64,000 bases of DNA from Arthrobacter globiformis NBRC 12137 (GTDB lineage Bacteria; Actinomycetota; Actinomycetes; Actinomycetales; Micrococcaceae), in contig NZ_BAEG01000037.1 in the NCBI RefSeq assembly GCF_000238915.1, positions 186,001-250,000 on the forward strand, given 5' to 3'. The translations under genes and the position numbers were made by a program. Below the pieces are notes generated by a model. The model was not told the origin of the DNA and did not search any database. It saw only the letters and a program-made list of their open reading frames with translations. Positions 9,128 through 17,785 of the stretch are shown piece by piece (position 1 is the first letter of the stretch; the number at the start of each line of letters is the position of its first letter).

Positions 9128-9346
9128 AGCCATATCCCGCACTTTTTCTGGATCAACCAGAAGGACGGCAAGGGCCGCACCATGATCCACCAGAAGGACG
9201 GGCTCACAGTCTTCCGGAAGGCGTCCCCGGGCGGAGGACGCCGTCGCTCGCAGGCCGTGACGTCGGACTCTTAACCTGCTTCACAGGAATAGCGGGCACC
9301 GCAGGGACCTTGTGCTAAACGGGCTGCCGACCACCGGCTGTCTCGT
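9128..9346. other. Non-genic stretch with a 33-bp-spaced repeat and a tiny ORF
   Basis: No recognisable gene. The 12-mer CCAGAAGGACGG occurs at 9157-9168 and again at 9190-9201 (33 bases apart, same frame), so reading the frame gives INQKDG and IHQKDG 11 residues apart. A 30-codon ORF (9182-9274, MIHQKDGLTVFRKASPGGGR...) could be translated but has only a weak ribosome site; it looks like the remnant of the end of a gene. Confidence 0.35.
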
Positions 9347-9358
9347 GAAAGGACATTT

Positions 9359-9634
9359 TTGCCTACTGCCTTCATCCCGTTCACCATGTGCGCCACGGTC
9401 CGCGACGACCACCGGCGCTCCTTCCGCACCGACCTGGAACGCCTCACGTCCGCCCACCGTGGCTGGGCGCCGTTGGATGTGCTCAAGTCCACCAACACCA
9501 AGGCTCTCCTCCGCGGAGCGATCCCGCAGGGCGTTCACACCGCCACAGACGCGGGTCTCGCCCGCTACCTCCAGGACCGCCTTGCCGCCGACACGGACAT
9601 CCACCTGGATCTCACCGTCAGCATCGAGCGGTAA
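9359..9634 (+). CDS. Small hypothetical protein
   Basis: 91 aa from a TTG start with a good ribosome site (GAAAGGA, 5 bases upstream); an ATG at codon 10 is an alternative. I do not recognise the family. The protein is soluble, with no signal peptide or membrane segment and no Cys pair. Its middle (DDHRRSFRTDLERLTSAHRG) is charged and probably helical, and its end (DTDIHLDLTVSIER) looks like a beta strand. It is monocistronic and followed at once by a rho-independent terminator, which supports it being a real transcribed gene. Confidence 0.55.
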   Translation: MPTAFIPFTMCATVRDDHRRSFRTDLERLTSAHRGWAPLDVLKSTNTKALLRGAIPQGVHTATDAGLARYLQDRLAADTDIHLDLTVSIER

Positions 9635-9649
9635 CAGAATCCTGCGCAG

Positions 9650-9677
9650 CCCCGGACCTTTTGGGTCCGGGGTTTTT
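9650..9677 (+). terminator. Rho-independent terminator
   Basis: Perfect 9-bp stem (CCCCGGACC, 9650-9658, with 9664-9672), a 5-base loop and a TTTTT run. It ends the small gene upstream and lies 25 bases from the convergent araC-type gene. Confidence 0.85.
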
Positions 9678-9701
9678 CGTGCGGCCCATATGCACTGAGT
9701 G

Positions 9702-10619
9702 TCAGTTTTGCGTCCGCTGCCGGTACTGACGAGGCGTTTCGCCGGTGTCGTTGAGGAAATGCCGGTTGAAATTGGACAGGTTGGAAAAGCCGACTTCATA
9801 GCAGATGTCGGAGATGGCGCTGTCGCCGTGCTCCAGCAGGCGCCGCGCGTGGGCGAGACGGAGTTTGCGGACCAGGTCGCTGAAGTTCTGGCCCGTGGAG
9901 CGTTTGAAGTATTTCGAGAATGTCGGTTCGCTCATGCCGACCAACGCTGCCGCTTCGGACATCTTGATGTTGCCGGCATGGTTGCTGAAGACATACTCCA
10001 GGACGATATCGACGACGGCCGCCGCCTGGCCGTCCAGTTGCGGCCGGAACCATTCCTCGGCCAGGTAACGCCGTTCCTCCTGCGGCGCCCGCACCAGAAT
10101 CGTGAAAAGTTCCAGGAGGTGGTGCAGCCGTTCCAGCCCTTCGGTTTCGCCCATGGCTTCGATGGATGCGGCGGCGGCCCGGGCCGAGCGGCCCAGGAAC
10201 TCGATCCCGCGCGCGGACTGATCCAGCAGGGGCTTGACCTCCTCCATCTCAGGAACGGTCACAGCGGCCTGTTGAATCCACTTCCCGTCGAACTGGATCA
10301 CGGCGTCGCGCCGTTCGAGCACCTCTCCGGGCTCCAGGTCGCTGACCCAGTCGTGCGGCAACCCCGACCCGACCAGCGAGACGTGGCCCGCCTCAAAGGT
10401 GCCGATGTGGTCGCCGACGATGAACTTTCCCGTGCCTTTGCGGATCAGGTGGATCTCATATTCGGGGTGGTAGTTCCAGCGCGCCAACGGACTGGGGTAG
10501 TCGTGCTCGTGCCACCGGACCGAGTGGCTGGGGTCCGGCGGGATGACCTCCCGGTTGGCACGCATGCCCAGCAGCCGCTCTGCGAGCCTGGCCGTTGCAC
10601 CGTCGGTAGGGGCAGTCAT
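9702..10619 (-). CDS. AraC-family regulator of the polyol operon
   Basis: 305 aa. An N-terminal cupin-like sensor (HEHDYPSPLARWNYHPEYEI, IRKGTGKFIVGDHIG) is followed by two helix-turn-helix motifs in the C-terminal 100 residues (IKMSEAAALVGMSEPTFSKY; ISDICYEVGFSNLSNFNRHF, ending in TPRQYRQ). The ATG at 10619 is chosen because GGAG lies 7 bases upstream; an upstream ATG (10661) has no ribosome site. Divergent to the polyol ABC/dehydrogenase operon, it is probably its polyol-responsive activator. Confidence 0.88.
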   Translation of the reverse strand: MTAPTDGATARLAERLLGMRANREVIPPDPSHSVRWHEHDYPSPLARWNYHPEYEIHLIRKGTGKFIVGDHIGTFEAGHVSLVGSGLPHDWVSDLEPGEVLERRDAVIQFDGKWIQQAAVTVPEMEEVKPLLDQSARGIEFLGRSARAAAASIEAMGETEGLERLHHLLELFTILVRAPQEERRYLAEEWFRPQLDGQAAAVVDIVLEYVFSNHAGNIKMSEAAALVGMSEPTFSKYFKRSTGQNFSDLVRKLRLAHARRLLEHGDSAISDICYEVGFSNLSNFNRHFLNDTGETPRQYRQRTQN

Positions 10620-10897
10620 TGCGGTTCTCCGTGTCGTGGGATGTTTATGAAATATGGACACCGCAGATCAGTGCCTTCGCCTAGATTACCGCCAACGCAG
10701 GACGTTGCCACGGAAAATTTGTATCAGAATTCAGCAACCAGGGCGCTAGTTGTGCCGTATCCCACAGACCTAAAGTTGAGGAACACCAGCGCGGCACATC
10801 GGATCCCCCGATCAAATGCCGCTCCAGTCCGGTACTTCGACACAGCAGTCGGGGTGCAGTGGCTGCGCACCCCCCTTGAAGAACAAAGGAGTCCTCA

Positions 10898-12247
10898 ATG
10901 CGCTCAAAAATGCGCGCTGCCTCACTGGCCGCCGGCGCCCTGTGCCTCGCACTTTCTGCCTCGGCCTGCTCTGGGGCCGGCGGCGGAACGGCCGCCGGTG
11001 ACCAGAACAGCATCAATGTCCTGATGGTGAACAATCCGCAGATGGAAGACCTGCAAAGGCTGACCGCGGATAACTTCACCAAGGAAACCGGCATCAAGGT
11101 CAACTACACGATCCTGCCGGAGAATGACGTCCGGGCGAAGATCAGCCAGGAATTCTCCAGCCAGGCCGGCCAGTACGATGTCGCTTCCCTCTCGAACTAC
11201 GAGATTCCGTTCTACTCCGAGAACAAGTGGCTCGCGCCCCTGGACAATGTAGCCAAGGACGCCGAATTCAACCAGGCAGACATTCTGCCCGCTTACACGG
11301 CTTCCCTGACTGGCAAGGACGGGAAGCTGTACGGCGAGCCGTTCTACGGTGAGTCCTCCTTCCTGATGTACCGCAAGGACATTTTCGAGGCCAAAGGCCT
11401 GACCATGCCGGAGAAGCCCACCTGGGACCAGGTCGCTGATTTGGCCGCAAAGGCCGACGGAGCGGCTGCGGGCATGAAGGGCATCTGCCTCCGCGGCCAG
11501 CCGGGCTGGGGCCAGGTTTTCGCGCCGCTGACCACCGTGGTCAACACCTTCGGCGGCACCTGGTTCGACAAGGACTGGAACGCGAAGGTCAACGCTCCCG
11601 AGTTCACCGCGGCGACCGAGTTCTACACCAAGCTGGTGCGCGAGCACGGTGAAGCGGGTGCCGCGCAGGCCGGGTTCACCGAGTGCCTGAACAACATGAG
11701 CCAGAGCAAAGTGGCCATGTGGTACGACGCCACGTCCGCTGCCGGCGCACTGGAGGCCGCGAACTCGCCGGTGAAGGGCAAGATCGGCTACGCCCAGGCC
11801 CCGGTGAAGAACACGAAGTCGTCGGGCTGGCTGTGGACCTGGTCCTGGGGCGTCCAGGCAGCCTCGAAGAAGCAGGAAGCTGCCGGCAAGTTCATCGCCT
11901 GGGCCAGCTCGAAGAAGTATGAGGAACTCGTCGCGTCCAAGCTCGGCTGGGCGAAGGTTCCGTCCGGCAAGCGCATCTCCACCTACGAGAACGCGGACTT
12001 CCAAAAGGCGGCGCCGTTCTTCAAGGCGGAGCGCTCCGCCATCGAAAACGCGGATCCGAAGAATCCAGGCGTGCAGGAGCGTCCGGTGGTCGGCATCCAG
12101 TTCGTCGGGATCCCCGAATTCGCTGACCTTGGCACCACGGTCTCCCAGGGTGTCAGTTCCGCCATCGCAGGGCAGGGATCGGTAACCGAGGCGCTGGCCA
12201 AGGGCCAGGAAGCCGCTCAGAAAATCGGCGACAAGTACAAGAAGTAA
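10898..12247 (+). CDS. Polyol ABC transporter substrate-binding lipoprotein (SmoE/MtlE-like)
   Basis: 449 aa, extracellular solute-binding protein family 1. The signal peptide ends in the lipobox LSASAC (Cys about residue 24). Typical segments are DNFTKETGIKVNYTILPEND, YDVASLSNYEIPFYSENKWL, YRKDIFEAKGL and WSWGVQAASKKQEAAGKFIAWA. It captures sugar alcohol (mannitol, sorbitol or similar) for the two permeases that follow. Substrate class is inferred from the downstream sorbitol- and mannitol-type dehydrogenases. AAAGGAG lies upstream of the ATG. A hairpin after the gene probably sets its higher expression relative to the permeases. Confidence 0.9.
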   Translation: MRSKMRAASLAAGALCLALSASACSGAGGGTAAGDQNSINVLMVNNPQMEDLQRLTADNFTKETGIKVNYTILPENDVRAKISQEFSSQAGQYDVASLSNYEIPFYSENKWLAPLDNVAKDAEFNQADILPAYTASLTGKDGKLYGEPFYGESSFLMYRKDIFEAKGLTMPEKPTWDQVADLAAKADGAAAGMKGICLRGQPGWGQVFAPLTTVVNTFGGTWFDKDWNAKVNAPEFTAATEFYTKLVREHGEAGAAQAGFTECLNNMSQSKVAMWYDATSAAGALEAANSPVKGKIGYAQAPVKNTKSSGWLWTWSWGVQAASKKQEAAGKFIAWASSKKYEELVASKLGWAKVPSGKRISTYENADFQKAAPFFKAERSAIENADPKNPGVQERPVVGIQFVGIPEFADLGTTVSQGVSSAIAGQGSVTEALAKGQEAAQKIGDKYKK

Positions 12248-12264
12248 CCCACCCACCAACCGGC

Positions 12265-12292
12265 TCCGTGGCCGCCCCCGGGCGGCCACGGA
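12265..12292 (+). other. Intra-operon hairpin after the binding-protein gene
   Basis: Perfect inverted repeat with 13-base arms (12265-12277 and 12280-12292). It lies between the binding protein and the first permease and lacks a T-run. Such elements commonly stabilise upstream mRNA so that binding protein is made in excess; that role is inferred. Confidence 0.55.
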
Positions 12293-12308
12293 ACCGCAGG
12301 AGACCATC

Positions 12309-13277
12309 ATGACAACAGCAACAGCGCGCATTTCCCGCACCGGGCACAGCGCAACGAAACCTTCCAAGAACGCCAGATCCCGTGAACGCGCCCTGGCCTG
12401 GGCACGGCGTGCGCCGCTGCTGCCGGCCCTCATCTTCCTGATCATCGTCACCCAGTTGCCGTTCGTGGTGACCCTGATCATCTCGTTCCTGAACTGGAAC
12501 AGCCTCCGCCCGGACCAGACCGGATTCGCCGGCCTGAGCAACTACATCGAAGTCCTCACCAACGCCGACCTGCGCCAGGCCATCTTCACCACCGTCATCC
12601 TCACCGTGTCCGTGGTCCTGGCCAGCCTGGTCATCGGCCTCGGACTCGCACTGCTGCTGGACAAGAAGTTCATCGGCCGGGGACTGGCGCGCACCCTCCT
12701 GATCGCACCGTTCCTCGTGGTGCCCGTGGCCGCCGCCCTCATCTGGAAGCACGCCCTGCTAAACCCGACGTACGGGCTGATCAACGGGATCCTGACCTGG
12801 GTCTGGTCCCTGTTCGGCAGCGACACCCCGCCGCAGCCGGACCTGCTGTCCCAGGCGCCGCTGATGGCCGTCATCGTCTCCCTGGTCTGGCAGTGGACTC
12901 CCTTCATGATGCTCATCCTGCTGGCCGGCCTGCAGTCGCGTCCCATGGACACCGTTGAGGCAGCACAGATGGACGGCGCCAGCCCGTGGGACATCTTCCG
13001 CCACCTCACCCTGCCGCACCTGCGCCAGTACCTGGAACTCGGCGGCCTGCTCGGAGCGATCTACATCGTGCAGAACTTCGATGCCGTCTTCACCCTCACC
13101 TCCGGCGGCCTGGGCACCGCCAACCTTCCCTACGCCATCTACCAGACGTTCTACTTCGCCAACGAATACGGCCTGGCCTCGGCCGCCGGCGTTGTGGTGG
13201 TCATCGGCACCATCATCGTGGCGACCTTCGCCCTCCGCACCGTTTTCTCGCTCTTCAAGAAGGAGGCAGCACGATGA
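12309..13277 (+). CDS. Polyol ABC transporter permease 1 (SmoF/MtlF-like)
   Basis: 322 aa inner-membrane subunit of the MalF/UgpA type. Six hydrophobic segments follow a basic cytoplasmic N-terminus. The cytoplasmic EAA loop that docks the ATPase is visible as VEAAQMDGASPWDIFRHLTL, followed by PHLRQYLELGG. The ATG at 12309 has GGAG upstream. The stop overlaps the next permease start by 4 bp (13274-13277). No ATP-binding subunit gene is present anywhere in this operon. Confidence 0.9.
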   Translation: MTTATARISRTGHSATKPSKNARSRERALAWARRAPLLPALIFLIIVTQLPFVVTLIISFLNWNSLRPDQTGFAGLSNYIEVLTNADLRQAIFTTVILTVSVVLASLVIGLGLALLLDKKFIGRGLARTLLIAPFLVVPVAAALIWKHALLNPTYGLINGILTWVWSLFGSDTPPQPDLLSQAPLMAVIVSLVWQWTPFMMLILLAGLQSRPMDTVEAAQMDGASPWDIFRHLTLPHLRQYLELGGLLGAIYIVQNFDAVFTLTSGGLGTANLPYAIYQTFYFANEYGLASAAGVVVVIGTIIVATFALRTVFSLFKKEAAR

Positions 13278-14209
13278 GCACCCTCACCCCCGCCGCACCC
13301 CGAAACACACCCCCCGGCCCGACCGCCCTGAACGCCGGGTCGCGCCGCCGCATATTCGGTAGGTTCGGCGGCAAGTCCCGCATGGATCCCACCCGTAACA
13401 ACACCGCCGCCGGCGTCGCGGCCTGGCTGCTGGCCCTGCTGTTCGCCGCCCCGGTCCTGTGGATGATCCTGACGTCCTTCCACTCGGAAACGGACGCCGC
13501 CACAAACCCGCCCTCCGTCGCGGCGAACCTCACCCTGGACGCCTACAAGGAGTTCTTCGGCGCCAGCTCCGGCGTCAGCCCCTGGCCGCCGCTGATCAAC
13601 TCCGCCACCGCCTCGATCCTGTCCACCGTGCTGGTGCTGGTCCTGGCCATCCCTGCGGCCTATGCGCTGTCCATCCGGCCGGTGAAGAAGTGGACCGACG
13701 TGATGTTCTTCTTCCTCTCCACGAAGATGATGCCGGTGGTGGCCGCGATCCTGCCCCTTTACCTGTTCGCCAAGACCACCGGCGCACTGGACAACATCTG
13801 GTTCCTGATCCTGATGTACACCTCCATGAACCTGCCCATCGCCGTCTGGATGATGCGCTCCTTCCTTGCCGAAGTACCGGTGGAAATGCTGGAGGCTTCA
13901 CAGATCGACGGCGCCAGCCTGCTCCTCACCCTTCGGAAGATCATCGCTCCCGTGGCCATGCCCGGCATCGCCGCCACCGCCCTGATCTGCTTCATCTTCA
14001 GCTGGAACGAACTGCTCCTGGCCCGGGTCCTCACCGGCGTCATGGCCGGGACAGCACCGGTGTTCCTCACCGGCTTCGTCTCCAGCCAGGGCCTGTTCCT
14101 CGCCAAGGTCTGCGCGGCCGCCGTCGTCATTTCACTTCCGGTGCTGTTCGCAGGCTTCGCCGCCCAGGACAAACTCGTCCAGGGCCTCTCGCTGGGCGCC
14201 GTGAAATAA
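13274..14209 (+). CDS. Polyol ABC transporter permease 2 (SmoG/MtlG-like)
   Basis: 311 aa, MalG-type permease with six hydrophobic segments. The EAA loop is seen as EMLEASQIDGASLLLTLRKI, followed by IAPVAMPGIAA. The ATG at 13274 overlaps the previous stop and has AAGGAGG upstream; an open frame continues further 5' but only inside the preceding gene, so it is not used. Together with permease 1 it forms the channel. As with many actinobacterial carbohydrate importers, the energising ATPase is presumably a shared MsiK-like protein encoded elsewhere (family knowledge, not seen here). Confidence 0.9.
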   Translation: MSTLTPAAPRNTPPGPTALNAGSRRRIFGRFGGKSRMDPTRNNTAAGVAAWLLALLFAAPVLWMILTSFHSETDAATNPPSVAANLTLDAYKEFFGASSGVSPWPPLINSATASILSTVLVLVLAIPAAYALSIRPVKKWTDVMFFFLSTKMMPVVAAILPLYLFAKTTGALDNIWFLILMYTSMNLPIAVWMMRSFLAEVPVEMLEASQIDGASLLLTLRKIIAPVAMPGIAATALICFIFSWNELLLARVLTGVMAGTAPVFLTGFVSSQGLFLAKVCAAAVVISLPVLFAGFAAQDKLVQGLSLGAVK

Positions 14210-14278
14210 CAGGGCCGCGACATAACAGCGCCGCCAAGTAGCCGGTCCCGCCACTTCGATTCCCAGAGGATTACTTCG

Positions 14279-15340
14279 ATGACAACACCCACCGCACAGT
14301 CCCGTATCCGCACGGACGCCGAACTGCCGGCCTCCATGCGCGCCTCCATCCTGAAGCGCCAGGGCGACATGGCACTGGAAACCCTTCCCGTCCCCGGCCT
14401 GGAGCCCGACCAGGTCCTGGTGCAGGTCGCCGCCGTCGGCGTCTGCGGCAGCGACGTCCACTACTACGAACACGGGCGGATCGGGGACTACGTGGTGGAC
14501 CACCCGCTGATTCTTGGCCACGAGCTCTCCGGCCGGATCGCCGCCGTCGGAAGCGCCGTCGATCCTGACCGCATCGGCAAGCGCGTCGCCGTCGAACCCC
14601 AGCGCCCCTGCCGCACGTGCAAGCAGTGCAAGGCCGGACGCTACAACCTGTGCCCCGACATCGAGTTCTACGCCACCCCGCCGATTGACGGCGCCTTCGC
14701 GGAATACGTCACCATCCAGAGCGACTTCGCCTACGACATCCCGGACAGCGTCAGCGACGAGGCCGCCGCCCTGATCGAGCCGCTGTCGGTGGGGCTGTGG
14801 GCCTGCGAACGTGCCGAAATCCGGCCCGGAAGCCGCGTCCTGATCGCGGGGGCCGGCCCCATCGGCATCATCGCCGCCCAGGCCGCCCGCGCCTTCGGTG
14901 CCACGGAAATCTACATCAGCGACGTCGCCGAAGACCGCCTGGCCTTCGCCTTGGAACACGGCGCCACCCACGCGCTGAACGCGAAGACGGACACTGTGGA
15001 AGGGCTCGACGTCGATGCCTTCATTGACGCTTCCGGCGCACCGCAGGCGGTCCGTTCCGGGATCAAGGCCGTGGGACCGGCCGGGAGGGTCATCCTCGTC
15101 GGGCTGGGGGCGGACGACGTCGAACTCCCCGTCTCGTACCTCCAGAACCGTGAGATCTGGCTCTCCGGAGTCTTCCGCTACACCAACACCTGGCCCCTGG
15201 CGATCCAGCTCATCGCCGACGGCAAAGTCGACCTGGATGTCCTGGTCACCGGCAAGTTCTCCCTCGCCGAGTCCGAGGAAGCACTCAAAGCCGGCAAACA
15301 GCCGGGCCAGCTCAAGGCCGTCGTCTACCCGGGCCGCTGA
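14279..15340 (+). CDS. Zinc-dependent polyol dehydrogenase (sorbitol/xylitol dehydrogenase family)
   Basis: 353 aa medium-chain dehydrogenase that oxidises a polyol to the ketose with NAD. Catalytic-zinc ligands appear in GVCGSDVHYYEHG (Cys), GHE (His-Glu) and the later E of LIEPLSVGLWACE. The structural-zinc lobe is CRTCKQCKAGRYNLC. The Rossmann motif is VLIAGAGPIGIIAAQAA and is followed by an acidic residue (ISDVAE), indicating NAD rather than NADP. It comes after the ABC permeases and before the sugar kinase, fitting sorbitol to fructose (or xylitol to xylulose). Confidence 0.9.
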   Translation: MTTPTAQSRIRTDAELPASMRASILKRQGDMALETLPVPGLEPDQVLVQVAAVGVCGSDVHYYEHGRIGDYVVDHPLILGHELSGRIAAVGSAVDPDRIGKRVAVEPQRPCRTCKQCKAGRYNLCPDIEFYATPPIDGAFAEYVTIQSDFAYDIPDSVSDEAAALIEPLSVGLWACERAEIRPGSRVLIAGAGPIGIIAAQAARAFGATEIYISDVAEDRLAFALEHGATHALNAKTDTVEGLDVDAFIDASGAPQAVRSGIKAVGPAGRVILVGLGADDVELPVSYLQNREIWLSGVFRYTNTWPLAIQLIADGKVDLDVLVTGKFSLAESEEALKAGKQPGQLKAVVYPGR

Positions 15341-15342
15341 CC

Positions 15343-16296
15343 ATGATCACCGTCATCGGCGAATCGCTGGTTGACATCATCGATGACCAGCGGCGGGGTA
15401 ACGGCGATCCCGAGATGCACCCGGGCGGCAGCCCGCTCAACGTTGCCGTCGGCTGCGCCCGCCTGGACCTCCGCACCAAACTCGTCACGCACTTCGCCGA
15501 GGACCGTTACGGGCGCATGATTGCTGACCATCTGGACAGCAACGGCGTCCGGAGCATCGTCGGCGGCTCCGAACCGACCTCAACCGCCCTGGCCTCCCTG
15601 GACGCCGTCGGTGCGGCGCAATATACGTTCTCCATAGGCTGGGACATCAACGGAGCATCCATACCTGCCCTGGCAGCCGCGGAGAGCTCGCTCCACGTCC
15701 ACACCGGGTCCATTGCCACGGCACTGCCCCCGGGCAACAAGTCGGTACGGGGACTGGTCGACGCGGCACGCCCGCACGCCACCATCAGCTTTGACCCCAA
15801 CTGCCGTCCGGCCATCAGCCCGGACGTGGCCGCGGCACGGGAACAGGCCGAGGACTTTGTGGCCGCCAGTGACATCGTCAAAGCCAGTGACGAGGACCTG
15901 CTGTGGCTTTACCCGCACAGGACGCTGGAGGAGTCGATGGCGGCGTGGCTGGACCTGGGCCCGTCGCTGCTGGCGTTGACCCGCGGCGCCAACGGCCCGG
16001 TGCTCATGACAGGGCAGGGACGCGTGGAGATGCCCGGGGAGCCCATCACGGTGGCTGACACCGTTGGGGCAGGAGACTCCTTCATGGCCGGACTGATCTC
16101 CGGACTCGCCCAGATGGACATGCTGGGGGCGGCCGGCAGGCCACACCTGCATAACCTGTCCCCGGATGACCTGCACGCCCTGGCCGCCTATGCGAACCGG
16201 GCCGCGGCGATCACCTGTTCCCGCCAAGGGGCCAACCCGCCGACGTCGGCAGAGCTGGGTCCCCTGACCGGCTCCATTTCCGCCCAGAAGGCGTGA
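15343..16296 (+). CDS. PfkB-family sugar kinase (probable fructokinase)
   Basis: 317 aa ribokinase-fold kinase. The N-terminal PfkB signature GGSPLNVAVGCARLDLRTKL and the C-terminal ATP/catalytic motif DTVGAGDSF (Asp base, anion-hole Gly) are intact. It starts 3 bases after the dehydrogenase stop. In this operon both dehydrogenases can yield fructose, so fructose to fructose phosphate is the natural step. Xylulose or tagatose would also be structurally possible. Confidence 0.88.
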   Translation: MITVIGESLVDIIDDQRRGNGDPEMHPGGSPLNVAVGCARLDLRTKLVTHFAEDRYGRMIADHLDSNGVRSIVGGSEPTSTALASLDAVGAAQYTFSIGWDINGASIPALAAAESSLHVHTGSIATALPPGNKSVRGLVDAARPHATISFDPNCRPAISPDVAAAREQAEDFVAASDIVKASDEDLLWLYPHRTLEESMAAWLDLGPSLLALTRGANGPVLMTGQGRVEMPGEPITVADTVGAGDSFMAGLISGLAQMDMLGAAGRPHLHNLSPDDLHALAAYANRAAAITCSRQGANPPTSAELGPLTGSISAQKA

Positions 16297-17777
16297 TTAT
16301 GCAAACACTGAGCAACAGTTCCCTGCCCGGGATGCCTGCACCGGTGGCCGTACCGTCCTACGACCGGACGAAGCTCACCGCCGGCATCGTCCACTTCGGC
16401 GTCGGCGGGTTCCATCGCGCCCATCAGGCCATGTACCTGGACCGGCTGATGAATGCCGGACTGGCTCACGACTGGGCCATCTGCGGGGTCGGGGTCCTGC
16501 CCGGGGACGCCCGCATGAAGCAGGTCATGGACAGCCAGGACTGCCTTTACACCCTGGTGGTGAAAAATCCTGACGGAAGCCGGGAGGCACGGGTCATCGG
16601 CTCGATCATCGAGTACCTCTTCGCCCCGAACGACCCCGAGCCGGTCATCGAAAAAATGGCATCGGAACAGATCCGCATCGTCTCGCTCACCGTCACTGAA
16701 GGCGGCTACAACTTCCACCATGTCACCGGTGACTTCAACGCGGAAAACCCCGACGTGATCCACGACCTCCAGCCGGGAGCCACGCCGAAGACGACATTCG
16801 GCCTCGTCACGGAAGCACTCGCGAGGCGGCGGGAACGCGGGCTGGCTCCCTTCACCGTGATGTCCTGCGACAACATCCAGGGCAACGGCGACGTCGCCCG
16901 CAGGATGTTCACGGCGTTTGCAAACCTCAAAGACCCGGGGTTGGGCGCCTGGATCGCGGAAAGCGTCCCCTTTCCCAACAGCATGGTGGACCGGATCACC
17001 CCGGTCACCACCGATGACGACCGGGCCGCCATTGCCGGGGAATTCGGCGTCGGGGACGCGTGGCCGGTGGTGTGCGAGCCGTTCGAGCAGTGGGTCCTCG
17101 AAGACCACTTCAGCCTCGGCCGCCCTCCGTTCGACGACGCCGGTGTCCAGCTGGTGGACGACGTCGAACCGTACGAACTGATGAAGCTGCGGCTGCTGAA
17201 TGCCAGCCATCAGGGCATGTGCTATTTCGGCTACCTCGCCGGCTACCGTTACGCCCACGAAGCCGCCCAGGACCCGCTGTTCGCCCGGTTCCTGCTTGAC
17301 TACATGGACAGGGAAGCCACGCCCACGCTCCAGCCCGTGCCCGGCATCGATCTCGGATCTTACAAGCGAACCCTGATTGAGCGGTTCTCCAACCAGCACG
17401 TCAGGGACACTCTCGCCCGGCTGTGCGCCGAAAGCTCCGACCGGATCCCCAAATGGCTGCTGCCGGTCATCCGTCTCAACCTGGACAACGGCGGAGAGAT
17501 CCACCGCTCCGCGGCAATCGTCGCCAGCTGGGCCCGCTACGCCGAAGGCACGGACGAGCAAGGAAACCCCGTCGACGTCGTCGACCGGCTCAAAGAACCC
17601 CTGATGGCCGCCGCCGCACGGCAGCGCGAGGAACCGCTGGCGTTCATCGCCAACCGGGAGGTCTTCGGCGACCTTGCCGATAACGGGCGCTTCGTGGACG
17701 CGTACACGCGGGTTCTCGGCGAGCTCCATTCCGACGGGGCCGCGGCAGCCCTGCAGTCCCTCGTGGCCCGCTCCTAG
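16293..17777 (+). CDS. Mannitol 2-dehydrogenase (polyol-specific long-chain dehydrogenase)
   Basis: 494 aa, typical of the mannitol dehydrogenase/fructuronate reductase family. Visible are the N-terminal dinucleotide fold (IVHFGVGGFHRAHQAMYLDR), SCDNIQGNG, FPNSMVDRITP, and the catalytic-region lysine in the family motif KLRLLNASHQ. It oxidises D-mannitol (and often D-arabinitol or sorbitol) to the ketose with NAD. The GTG at 16293 overlaps the kinase stop; ATG at 16299 is an alternative. With the sorbitol-type dehydrogenase and fructokinase it makes the operon able to handle more than one hexitol. Confidence 0.93.
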   Translation: MIMQTLSNSSLPGMPAPVAVPSYDRTKLTAGIVHFGVGGFHRAHQAMYLDRLMNAGLAHDWAICGVGVLPGDARMKQVMDSQDCLYTLVVKNPDGSREARVIGSIIEYLFAPNDPEPVIEKMASEQIRIVSLTVTEGGYNFHHVTGDFNAENPDVIHDLQPGATPKTTFGLVTEALARRRERGLAPFTVMSCDNIQGNGDVARRMFTAFANLKDPGLGAWIAESVPFPNSMVDRITPVTTDDDRAAIAGEFGVGDAWPVVCEPFEQWVLEDHFSLGRPPFDDAGVQLVDDVEPYELMKLRLLNASHQGMCYFGYLAGYRYAHEAAQDPLFARFLLDYMDREATPTLQPVPGIDLGSYKRTLIERFSNQHVRDTLARLCAESSDRIPKWLLPVIRLNLDNGGEIHRSAAIVASWARYAEGTDEQGNPVDVVDRLKEPLMAAAARQREEPLAFIANREVFGDLADNGRFVDAYTRVLGELHSDGAAAALQSLVARS

Positions 17778-17785
17778 AAGACCGA

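Noticed and set aside
10851..10873. GGGGTGC...GCACCCC repeat before the polyol binding protein
   Set aside because: Only a 7-bp stem close to the ribosome site with no second copy; not enough to call an operator.
12986..13273. Extended N-terminus for the second polyol permease
   Set aside because: It would overlap nearly 300 bases of the first permease; the ATG at 13274 has a ribosome site and the usual 4-bp overlap.
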